DNA of 64,000 bases from an uncultured Eubacterium sp. (lineage in GTDB: Bacteria > Bacillota > Clostridia > Lachnospirales > Lachnospiraceae): NCBI GenBank assembly GCA_910580075.1, contig CAJTVR010000003.1, positions 2,258-66,257 of the forward strand, in the 5' to 3' direction. The position numbers and the translations under genes are program-made. The notes under the pieces were generated by a model, which searched no databases, was not told where the DNA came from, and was given only the letters and a program-made list of their open reading frames with translations. Of this stretch, positions 7,334-15,239 are shown piece by piece; position 1 is the first letter of the stretch; every line of letters begins with the position of its first letter.

Positions 7334-8611
7334 ATGTTATTAAAACCAGCACATTCTTTAAAAGGAGAAATTCATATTCCGGGAGATAAATCCATTTCCC
7401 ACCGCAGCGTCATGTTCGGCGCGCTTGCAGAAGGACTGACTGAGGTTACACATTTTTTACAGGGTGCAGACTGCCTGTCTACGATTTCCTGTTTTCAAAA
7501 GCTGGGAATTGAAATTGAAAATACACCAGAGCGCATTCTTGTGCACGGAAAGGGCCTGCACGGACTGCGAAAACCAGACTGTGTATTAGATGCCGGAAAC
7601 AGCGGTACAACTGTGCGCCTGTTGTCTGGTATTTTAGCTGCTCAGCCGTTTTCATGTACACTGACCGGAGATGCTTCGATACAAAAACGTCCGATGAAGC
7701 GTATTATGACTCCGCTTCGGCAGATGGGAGCGGATATTTCAGGATTAAATGAAAATGACTGTGCCCCGCTAGCGGTTCAGGGTGCTTCGCTAAAAGGCAT
7801 CCATTACCAGTCGCCTGTTGCTTCGGCACAGGTTAAATCCTGTGTTCTGTTAGCAGGCCTGTATGCTGAAGGACCCACATGCGTGACAGAACCTTCTTTA
7901 TCCAGAAACCATACAGAACTGATGTTGGCCTCCTTTGGAGCAGATATAAACTGCCAGAATACATCAGCTGTTATTCAGCCGGAACCGAAACTGACCGGCC
8001 AGAAAATAGAAGTGCCAGGGGATATTTCTTCTGCAGCTTATTTTATTGCGGCGGCACTGCTTGTTCCGAATTCAGAAGTGCTGATCCGCAATTGCGGCAT
8101 AAATCCTACGAGGGACGGGATCCTTCGTGCAGCCAAAGCCATGCATGCAGATATTGAAATGTTAAATCGGCATACAATATCAGGAGAACCGGTCTGTGAT
8201 CTGCTGGTAAGGTCCGGAAATCTTACCGGGACAGTCATTGAGGGAGACCTGATTCCTGCCCTGATTGACGAAATCCCGGTCATTGCAGTTATGGCTGCCT
8301 GTGCAGAAGGAACGACGGTTATCCGGGATGCTGCGGAACTAAAGGTTAAAGAATCAGACCGTATTGAAACGATTGTAACAAATCTCAAAGCCATGGGTGC
8401 TGATATTTCTGCCACGGACGACGGAATGATCATCCATGGAGGAAAACCGCTTCATTATGCTGTTACAGATACACATCATGACCACCGGATCGCTATGGCT
8501 TTTTCCGTGGCCGGGCTGGTTGCAGATGGCGGAATAGAGATTGCAGATGATGCCTGTGTGAGGATTTCTTATCCGGAGTTTTATCATGATTTAAATTCTC
8601 TGCGTGTGTAG
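7334..8611 (+). CDS. aroA: 3-phosphoshikimate 1-carboxyvinyltransferase (EPSP synthase)
   Basis: Encodes 425 residues, full length. Signatures are GDKSISHRSVMFGALAEG (PEP/shikimate-3-phosphate site), LDAGNSGTTVRLLSGIL (residues of about 83-99), QKRPMKRIMTPL, the VKESDRIETIVTNLK loop and DHRIAMAFSVAGL near the C-terminus. It transfers enolpyruvyl from PEP to shikimate-3-phosphate. The ATG at 7334 follows AAAGGAG. It lies just after tyrA in the same direction. The stretch after it carries a G-rich tract and a repeat fragment rather than a clear terminator. Confidence 0.96.
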   Translation: MLLKPAHSLKGEIHIPGDKSISHRSVMFGALAEGLTEVTHFLQGADCLSTISCFQKLGIEIENTPERILVHGKGLHGLRKPDCVLDAGNSGTTVRLLSGILAAQPFSCTLTGDASIQKRPMKRIMTPLRQMGADISGLNENDCAPLAVQGASLKGIHYQSPVASAQVKSCVLLAGLYAEGPTCVTEPSLSRNHTELMLASFGADINCQNTSAVIQPEPKLTGQKIEVPGDISSAAYFIAAALLVPNSEVLIRNCGINPTRDGILRAAKAMHADIEMLNRHTISGEPVCDLLVRSGNLTGTVIEGDLIPALIDEIPVIAVMAACAEGTTVIRDAAELKVKESDRIETIVTNLKAMGADISATDDGMIIHGGKPLHYAVTDTHHDHRIAMAFSVAGLVADGGIEIADDACVRISYPEFYHDLNSLRV

Positions 8612-8646
8612 CCGGCTATCCGGGGGGGGGTGGAGGAGGAGGGATT

Positions 8647-8720
8647 GGCTGCGCGGACGCCGGATAGAGAAGCGGTTCCTTCTGATGTGACTGAGGCAGA
8701 GTAAAGTTCTCCAATGCAGG
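8647..8720. repeat. Fold-back repeat family, partial copy C
   Basis: Begins with GGCTGCGCGGACGCCGGA, identical to the outer arm of copy A (read on its minus strand) and to copy D. It continues through a diverged middle to TTCCTTCTGATGT, as in copy A. The stretch TGAGGCAGAGTAAAGTTC resembles copy D. No matching right arm was found, so this looks like a truncated or decayed copy. Confidence 0.55.
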
Positions 8721-8976
8721 CCGACAGGAAATAAAAACCGCAGAGCAGCCAGTCTGCCGTGTACATGTCCCTGCCCTAATACTTATGCAGGCACAGTATC
8801 TGGCGGACTGTCTGCAAAAACAAACGTTCAAATATACCAGGCTGTTTTACACAGCCGGAAACGGCTGTCAGACAGATACATAAACGCAGCCAGTAACAGC
8901 CGGGATTCCGAAACCTCCACCCCTCCGAAACTTGTGTATTCTGCCTCCATTTCTTTGCAGTTTTTTCAAATAATTG

Positions 8977-9005
8977 TTGTAATTGCCCATGAGTTTTGTT
9001 AAAAT
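8977..9005 (+). promoter_or_regulatory. Promoter of the EF-G-like gene
   Basis: TTGTAA (8977-8982), a 17-bp spacer and TAAAAT (9000-9005). The start of transcription would fall near 9012, about 45 nt before the ATG at 9056. Confidence 0.55.
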
Positions 9006-9055
9006 TAATATAGTGTTTGCAGCAAAACAAATAAATCAGCAGGAGGAATAGATAT

Positions 9056-11146
9056 ATGGAGGTATTTACAACAGACAGAATACGCAATGTGGTACTTTTA
9101 GGTCATGGAGGTGCTGGTAAAACCAGTCTTGTAGAAGCAATGGCGTTTCTGTCAGGCCAGACAAACCGCATGGGAAAAATCAGCGACGGCAATACAGTCA
9201 GTGATTTCGATAAAGAAGAAATAAAACGTTCGTTTTCCATTCAGACATCCATTGTACCGATTTTATGGGAAAATACAAAGATCAATATGCTGGACGCTCC
9301 GGGCTATTTTGATTTCGTAGGAGAAGCAGAGGAAGCTGTCAGCGTGGCAGATGCTGCAATTATCGTAGTCAGCGGCAAAGCAGGCATTGAAGTAGGGACA
9401 AAAAAAGCATGGGAAATGTGTGAACGCTATAAACTGCCGCGCATGTTTTTTGTAACAGATATGGATATCGACAATGCAAGTTTCCGCCAGGTTGTGACAG
9501 ACTTGCAGGAATTATATGGGAAAAAGATTGCTCCGTTCCATCTGCCGATCCGTGAAAACGAAAAATTCGTAGGTTATGTAAATATTGTTGCCCAGACTGC
9601 AAACCGCTGGAATGAGAAAGGCGAAGTTGTTCCAATGGATATGCCGGAATATTCCATTCCGAATCTGGAACTGTGCAGAGAGGCATTATTAGAAGCTGTT
9701 GCAGAAACAAGCGAAGAATTTATGGACCGTTATTTTGGCGGAGAAGAATTTTCCGAAAATGAAATCCGCCAGGCACTGCGTGTCAATGTATTAGACGGAA
9801 GCATCGTTCCGGTTTCTATGGGTTCCTGTATTTTAGCTCAGGGTGTATATACGCTGTTAGATGATATTATTAAATATTTCCCTAGTCCGGACAAGCGGAC
9901 CTGTGCGGGTATTAATGCAGCAACGAATGAAGTGTATCAGGCTGATTATGATTTTTCAAAACCAAAGTCTGCATACATATTTAAAACGATTCAGGATCCG
10001 TTTATTGGAAAATATTCCCTGATTAAAGTGAATTCCGGCGTATTAAAGACAGATGACGTATTATTCAACTATCACAGGGATATGGAAGAAAAAATTGGCA
10101 AACTCTATGTTATGAGAGGTGCCAAAGCAGAAGAAGTCAAAGAGCTGCATGCCGGCGATATCGGCGCTCTTGCAAAACTGACCGGGGCACGTACGACGGA
10201 TTCTCTTTCTACAAAAGCAAATCCGATTGCATATATCCGTACGGTACTGTCTGCACCTTATACATGCAAGCGTTACAAAGTAAAGAACAAAGCAGATGTA
10301 GATAAAGCATCCCAGGCTCTGACCAAACTGACGCATGAAGACCTGACGCTTAAAGTTGTAAATGACAGCGAAAACGGCCAGACGCTTTTATACGGTATCG
10401 GAGAACAGCAGCTTGACATCGTTGTCAGCAAGCTGTTAAACAAATACAAAGTTGAAATAGAGCTTGGAAAAGCAAAAGTGGCATTCCGCGAAACAATCCG
10501 TAAAAAAGCAGATGTTGAATATAAATATAAGAAACAGTCCGGCGGACACGGACAGTACGGACATGTAAAGATGACGTTTGAACCGTCTGGAAATCTGGAA
10601 GAAACTTATGAGTTTTCACAAAGTGTTGTAGGCGGGGCTGTTCCAAAGAATTATTTCCCGGCAGTGGAAAAAGGAATTCAGGAATCCGTAAAGAGCGGCC
10701 CGTTAGCAGCATATCCGGTTGTCGGAATTAAAGCAAACCTGTACGACGGCTCGTATCATCCGGTTGATTCTTCCGAGCTGGCTTTCAAGGTAGCTGCTGC
10801 CCAGGCATTTAAGAAAGGCTTCCTTCAGGCATCGCCGGTATTATTAGAGCCGATTGCATCCATGACCGTTACAGCATCGGATAAATATACCGGGGACATT
10901 ATGGGCGATTTAAACAAACGCCGTGCAAGAGTACTTGGAATGAATCCGGTAGACGGCGGCAAACAGGAAGTAATTGCAGATATTCCTTATAAAGAACTTG
11001 ATGGATACACAACCGTGCTTCGTTCGATTACTGGCGGTGAGGGCGTTTACCGTTATGAATTCAGCCGTTATGAGCAGGCGCCAGAGGAGGTGCAGAAACG
11101 GGAAATTGATGCAAGAGCAAATAAACTGTCAGACATTGAAGAATAA
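9056..11146 (+). CDS. Elongation factor G-like translational GTPase (FusA2 type)
   Basis: Encodes 696 residues with the five-domain EF-G layout. G1 is GHGGAGKTSL (residues 17-26), G3 is DAPGYFDF (about 81-88) and G4-like is VTDMDID. Domains III-V follow, including the domain IV stretch SGGHGQYGHVKMTFEPSG and a domain V ending IPYKELDGYTTVLRSITGGEG. In canonical EF-G, G3 is DTPGH with a catalytic His and G4 is NKxD. Here the His position is Tyr and the G4 Asn is absent, as in the EF-G-like paralogues of Firmicutes, so this is probably not the housekeeping factor. The ATG at 9056 follows AGGAGG by 9 nt. Confidence 0.85.
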   Translation: MEVFTTDRIRNVVLLGHGGAGKTSLVEAMAFLSGQTNRMGKISDGNTVSDFDKEEIKRSFSIQTSIVPILWENTKINMLDAPGYFDFVGEAEEAVSVADAAIIVVSGKAGIEVGTKKAWEMCERYKLPRMFFVTDMDIDNASFRQVVTDLQELYGKKIAPFHLPIRENEKFVGYVNIVAQTANRWNEKGEVVPMDMPEYSIPNLELCREALLEAVAETSEEFMDRYFGGEEFSENEIRQALRVNVLDGSIVPVSMGSCILAQGVYTLLDDIIKYFPSPDKRTCAGINAATNEVYQADYDFSKPKSAYIFKTIQDPFIGKYSLIKVNSGVLKTDDVLFNYHRDMEEKIGKLYVMRGAKAEEVKELHAGDIGALAKLTGARTTDSLSTKANPIAYIRTVLSAPYTCKRYKVKNKADVDKASQALTKLTHEDLTLKVVNDSENGQTLLYGIGEQQLDIVVSKLLNKYKVEIELGKAKVAFRETIRKKADVEYKYKKQSGGHGQYGHVKMTFEPSGNLEETYEFSQSVVGGAVPKNYFPAVEKGIQESVKSGPLAAYPVVGIKANLYDGSYHPVDSSELAFKVAAAQAFKKGFLQASPVLLEPIASMTVTASDKYTGDIMGDLNKRRARVLGMNPVDGGKQEVIADIPYKELDGYTTVLRSITGGEGVYRYEFSRYEQAPEEVQKREIDARANKLSDIEE

Positions 11147-11213
11147 TTAAGGACTGGCAGGGTAAAATAATAAGATAAATAAGAAGAAAAACTGACTGAG
11201 GAGGAGAAAACGG

Positions 11214-12524
11214 ATGAAGACGGCGCATACCATGCTTTGCATTCTGCTGGTGTTTGTTTTATTAGTAGAACAGCCGCAGCTTACAAAGGGGCGCGGAGTC
11301 ATTGAACATCCGTTTTCTCCTTCTTTGGATCATGCATATACATTAAATGAAAAAAATAATGTGAATAGTTCCATTCCGGTATACGATATTATTTATAACC
11401 TGAACCTTGGCGAAAACCATTATCTGAATCCGGGCGTTTATTACGAACAGCTCCTGCCGCTGAAACTGATGCCTCCGAAACGGGAAGGCTATAATTTTGC
11501 AGGATGGTATAAAGACAGCAGTTACCAGTATCCGCTGCTGGAAATATCAGACTGCAGCGATGGAAATTTGATACTTTATGCAAAATGGACAAAGCAGATC
11601 TCTGCTTCCATGAACATTCAGCTGTATTCTTATGGTTCCGGTACACTTACCAGGTCGCCGGAAAAAAAGCTGGCAAATATGGACTACCGGATTCTGGAAG
11701 ATCTTCATATTCCAGGTATGCCGTATACAAGGTTCGAAGACTATTTCACCAGAAAAATATTCAGTATTGACCAGTGTCCGCAGGGACTGTGCGTGTCAGA
11801 AGAACATATCCTTATCACATCTTACAGCACCGGAAGCGGCAGCAATTACGGGTGTCTGCATGTGTTTGACCGCAATACCGGAGAATATCTGGTGACACTT
11901 TCCATGAAAAAAGGAAGCCATCTAGGCGGAATTGCTTATGACGGAAAAAGCCTGTGGATCTGCCACTCCAACTACCGGACCATTGAACGTCTGGATTATG
12001 AGCTGATCAGAGAACTTGCGTCGCATAAACCGCAAAGAACCGTCGAACTTACAGAAGAACATGAAGAATACCCGGTATCCAATTCCCCTTCCTGTATTAC
12101 GTATTTTGCTGGAAAGCTCTGGATTGCTACCCATACAAGGTTTTTTAAATCTGTCATGAAATCCTACCGCTATCATTACGACGACGGCGTATTAAAAGAA
12201 GCCGAAGAGTTTGCGATACCGGACAAAGTACAGGGAGTTGCGTTTGACGAAGAAGGACATGCATATTTAAGCACCTCTTTTGGCCGCGGGAAATCTTCCT
12301 ATATTAAGGTATATCAGTCAGCATATGCACTGAGCAGACATCCGGAACGTCCGGCAGAATGTGTGGAAATGCCTCCGTGTTCGGAAGAACTGGCCATTGC
12401 AGGCAGCGAACTGATTGTATTGTTTGAATCCGGAGCGCAGAAATATATGGAAGGAACAGACGGAAGAGGAAAGGCACTGGCTCCTCTGGACCATATGGTG
12501 GCGATACAGCTGGATTCTTTTTAA
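11214..12524 (+). CDS. Secreted protein with InlB-type B-repeat and beta-propeller-like region
   Basis: Encodes 436 residues. An N-terminal signal sequence (TMLCILLVFVLLV) suggests export. Residues of about 60-125 form one Listeria/Bacteroides-type B-repeat: the fragments PKREGYNFAGWYKD and LILYAKW are diagnostic. Residues of about 170-430 contain repeated blade-like units (CVSEEHILITSYSTG, GGIAYDGKSLWICHS, GVAFDEEGHAYLSTS) as in seven-bladed propeller proteins. No LPXTG anchor or C-terminal membrane helix is present. The ATG at 11214 follows GAGGAG. Its partner or ligand is unknown. Confidence 0.7.
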   Translation: MKTAHTMLCILLVFVLLVEQPQLTKGRGVIEHPFSPSLDHAYTLNEKNNVNSSIPVYDIIYNLNLGENHYLNPGVYYEQLLPLKLMPPKREGYNFAGWYKDSSYQYPLLEISDCSDGNLILYAKWTKQISASMNIQLYSYGSGTLTRSPEKKLANMDYRILEDLHIPGMPYTRFEDYFTRKIFSIDQCPQGLCVSEEHILITSYSTGSGSNYGCLHVFDRNTGEYLVTLSMKKGSHLGGIAYDGKSLWICHSNYRTIERLDYELIRELASHKPQRTVELTEEHEEYPVSNSPSCITYFAGKLWIATHTRFFKSVMKSYRYHYDDGVLKEAEEFAIPDKVQGVAFDEEGHAYLSTSFGRGKSSYIKVYQSAYALSRHPERPAECVEMPPCSEELAIAGSELIVLFESGAQKYMEGTDGRGKALAPLDHMVAIQLDSF

Positions 12525-12525
12525 C

Positions 12526-12559
12526 CAATGCCTGCCAGCGGTGTTCTTTCCAGGCATTG
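12526..12559. repeat. Inverted repeat after the propeller gene
   Basis: CAATGCCTG (12526-12534) pairs with CAGGCATTG (12551-12559) across a 16-nt loop. There is no T-tract on the plus side, so it is not a clear intrinsic terminator. Confidence 0.45.
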
Positions 12560-12639
12560 TCCGGGCCGCAGCAGCTCCATAGGCGATCTGAACTGTTACC
12601 TGAATCCAGACGGATTTTCTGCATGTTTTCTGATTTTTA

Positions 12640-12667
12640 TTGACAAATAGGCACGATATGGTAGAAT
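12640..12667 (+). promoter_or_regulatory. Promoter of leuS
   Basis: TTGACA (12640-12645), a 16-bp spacer and TAGAAT (12662-12667) lie about 60 bp before the start codon. The short leader leaves no room for a T-box, so leuS is not controlled by one here. Confidence 0.65.
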
Positions 12668-12729
12668 TTAAGTATTTCCAGGTTCTGATGCCTGGACACA
12701 TACGACAGAGGCTTTAAATGGAGGAAAAT

Positions 12730-15159
12730 ATGGCAGAAGTATATAACCACAAAGCGGTAGAGAAAAAATGGCAGAAAATCTGGGATGATGAAAAAGCATT
12801 TGCTGCATCCGATGACTATACCAAACCAAAATATTATGCACTGGTAGAATTTCCGTATCCGTCCGGACAGGGGCTTCATGTAGGTCATCCAAGGCCGTAT
12901 ACGGCACTGGATATCGTAGCGCGCAAACGCCGTATGCAGGGCTATAATGTGCTCTATCCAATGGGCTGGGACGCATTCGGACTTCCGACGGAAAATTATG
13001 CAATCAAAAATAAAATCCATCCTAAAATTGTAACTAAAAATAACATCGGCCGGTTTAAGGACCAGCTGCGTGCGTTAGGGTATTCCTTTGACTGGGACAG
13101 GGAAGTAAATACGACAGACCCTGATTATTACAAATGGACGCAGTGGATATTTTTGAAGCTGTTTCAGGCAGGGCTTGCTTATAAAAAAGAAATGCCGATT
13201 AACTGGTGTACGAGCTGTAAAGTAGGCCTGGCAAACGAAGAAGTGGTAAACGGCGTCTGTGAACGCTGCGGCTCTCCGGTCGTACGTAAAGTCAAGAGCG
13301 AATGGATGCTAAAGATTACGGATTATGCTGAAAAGCTGATCGAAGGCTTAAACGATGTGGATTACATCGAGCGGGTAAAAACCCAGCAGAGAAACTGGAT
13401 CGGAAAATCGCAGGGTGCAGAAGTAGATTTTTCCATAAGCGGTAAAGACGGCCTGAAAGAAGAAAAACTGCGCATTTATACAACCCGCTGCGATACGCTG
13501 TTTGGCGTCACCTATATGGTCGTATCACCGGAACATCCGATTTTGGATAAATATAAAGATGAATTTAAAAACTGGGACGAGATACAGGAATACCGTGAAC
13601 AGGCGGCACATAAATCTGATTTTGAACGAGCAGAACTTGCCAAAGAAAAAACGGGTGTCTGCATTGACGGACTTATGGCTGTAAATCCAGTCAATGGAAA
13701 GGAGATTCCGGTCTGGATTTCAGATTATGTTTTAATGCCTTATGGAACCGGCGCTATTATGGCAGTGCCTGCCCATGACCAGAGAGACTGGGAATTTGCT
13801 GATAAATTCGGCCTGCCTATGATACAGGTCGTTTCTAAAAACGGAAAAGAAGCGGACATTTCAAAAGAAGCATTTACAGATGTATCTTCGGGTATAATAG
13901 TAAATTCTGATTTTATAAATGGTCTGGATGTGAAAGATGCACAGAAAAAAATGATCGCATTTCTGGAAGAAAAAAAGATCGGCACTGCAAAGACGAATTA
14001 CAAATTAAGGGACTGGGTATTCTCGCGCCAGCGTTACTGGGGAGAACCGATTCCGATTGTTCATTGTGAAAAATGCGGTTTTGTGCCGGTAGATGAAAGC
14101 GAGCTTCCGTTACAGCTGCCTGAGGCAGAAAGCTATATGCCGACAGATAACGGAGAATCTCCGCTTGCTGCTATGACAGACTGGGTAAATACTGTCTGCC
14201 CGTGCTGCGGGGCTCCTGCAAAGAGGGAAACAGATACTATGCCGCAGTGGGCCGGTTCTTCCTGGTATTTCCTGCGTTATACAGACCCTTGTAATAAAGA
14301 AGCACTGGCCAGTAAAGAAGCACTTTCTTACTGGATGCCGGTTGACTGGTACAATGGCGGTATGGAGCATACGACCCTGCATCTTTTGTATTCCCGTTTC
14401 TGGCATAAATTCCTGTATGACCAAAAACAGGTACCGTGTCCGGAACCGTATCAGAAACGTACGTCTCATGGCATGATTCTGGGTGAAAACGGGGAAAAGA
14501 TGTCAAAATCCAGGGGGAACGTTGTAAATCCGGATGATATCGTAAGAGATTACGGTGCCGATACACTGCGTACGTATGAGATGTTTATCGGCGCATTTGA
14601 CCTTGCAGCTTCATGGTCAGAGGACGGCGTAAAAGGATGCCGCAGATTTTTGGACCGCGTGTGGAAGCTGCAGGACCTTGTGACAGATGCCTGCGGTTAT
14701 TCCAAAGACCTGGAAACAAAAATGCATCAGACAGTGAAAAAAGTCAGCAGTGATTTTGAAAACCTCAAATACAATACGGCAATCGCTGCCATGATGGCTT
14801 TGATCAACGATTTTTATAAAAAGAACAGTGTTACAAAAGACGAATATCAGACCCTTTTGCTGCTTTTAAATCCGGTTGCCCCGCATATGACAGAAGAACT
14901 GTGGGAAACAATGGGATATGACAGTCATATTTATCAGCAGAAATGGCCGGAATTTGATGAAGCAAAGACAATCGAATCTACGGTAGAAATTGCAGTACAG
15001 ATTAATGGAAAAGTAAAAGCAACAATCCAGACCAGTAAGGAAGCCCCGAAAGAAGATGTAATTGCACAGGCAAAAGAAGCCGTAGCTGACAGACTGACGG
15101 GAAATATTATAAAAGAAATCTATGTGCCGGGACGGATTGTAAATCTTGTACAGAAGTAA
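12730..15159 (+). CDS. leuS: Leucyl-tRNA synthetase
   Basis: Encodes 809 residues, a full-length class I synthetase. The HIGH-type motif lies in YPSGQGLHVGHPRPYTALD (about residues 42-60), the editing domain (CP1) spans about 220-420, and the KMSKS motif is in ENGEKMSKSRGN (about 580). Zinc-type cysteine pairs are seen at CTSCKVG..CERCGS and CEKCG..CPCCG. I start at 12730 rather than the in-frame ATG at 12718 because GGAGG at 12720-12724 lies inside the longer version and is well spaced for 12730. It charges tRNA-Leu and has its own promoter. Confidence 0.96.
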   Translation: MAEVYNHKAVEKKWQKIWDDEKAFAASDDYTKPKYYALVEFPYPSGQGLHVGHPRPYTALDIVARKRRMQGYNVLYPMGWDAFGLPTENYAIKNKIHPKIVTKNNIGRFKDQLRALGYSFDWDREVNTTDPDYYKWTQWIFLKLFQAGLAYKKEMPINWCTSCKVGLANEEVVNGVCERCGSPVVRKVKSEWMLKITDYAEKLIEGLNDVDYIERVKTQQRNWIGKSQGAEVDFSISGKDGLKEEKLRIYTTRCDTLFGVTYMVVSPEHPILDKYKDEFKNWDEIQEYREQAAHKSDFERAELAKEKTGVCIDGLMAVNPVNGKEIPVWISDYVLMPYGTGAIMAVPAHDQRDWEFADKFGLPMIQVVSKNGKEADISKEAFTDVSSGIIVNSDFINGLDVKDAQKKMIAFLEEKKIGTAKTNYKLRDWVFSRQRYWGEPIPIVHCEKCGFVPVDESELPLQLPEAESYMPTDNGESPLAAMTDWVNTVCPCCGAPAKRETDTMPQWAGSSWYFLRYTDPCNKEALASKEALSYWMPVDWYNGGMEHTTLHLLYSRFWHKFLYDQKQVPCPEPYQKRTSHGMILGENGEKMSKSRGNVVNPDDIVRDYGADTLRTYEMFIGAFDLAASWSEDGVKGCRRFLDRVWKLQDLVTDACGYSKDLETKMHQTVKKVSSDFENLKYNTAIAAMMALINDFYKKNSVTKDEYQTLLLLLNPVAPHMTEELWETMGYDSHIYQQKWPEFDEAKTIESTVEIAVQINGKVKATIQTSKEAPKEDVIAQAKEAVADRLTGNIIKEIYVPGRIVNLVQK

Positions 15160-15239
15160 GCCGGTTTACACGAAAACAGATTTTGTACTTGCATATAAAA
15201 AACCGTTCACTTTGCAGAAAGACAGGCAGGAGGGATAAG

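Larger units (their letters stand above)
8612..9055. other. 444-bp intergenic region with a G-rich tract, repeat copy C and nested inverted repeats
   Basis: No supported gene is present. A run of nine G at 8622-8630 is followed by TGGAGGAGGAGGG to 8643. Repeat copy C occupies 8647 to about 8720. Imperfect complementary segments at about 8731-8749 and 8794-8812 enclose a CCTGC/GCAGG pair. A seven-pair hairpin with a GAAA loop (ACAGCCG/CGGCTGT) lies around 8851-8868. The promoter of the EF-G-like gene occupies 8977-9005. Confidence 0.6.

Noticed and set aside
12530..12729. A T-box leader before leuS
   Set aside because: The promoter lies only about 60 nt before the start codon and no conserved T-box bulge or antiterminator is present.
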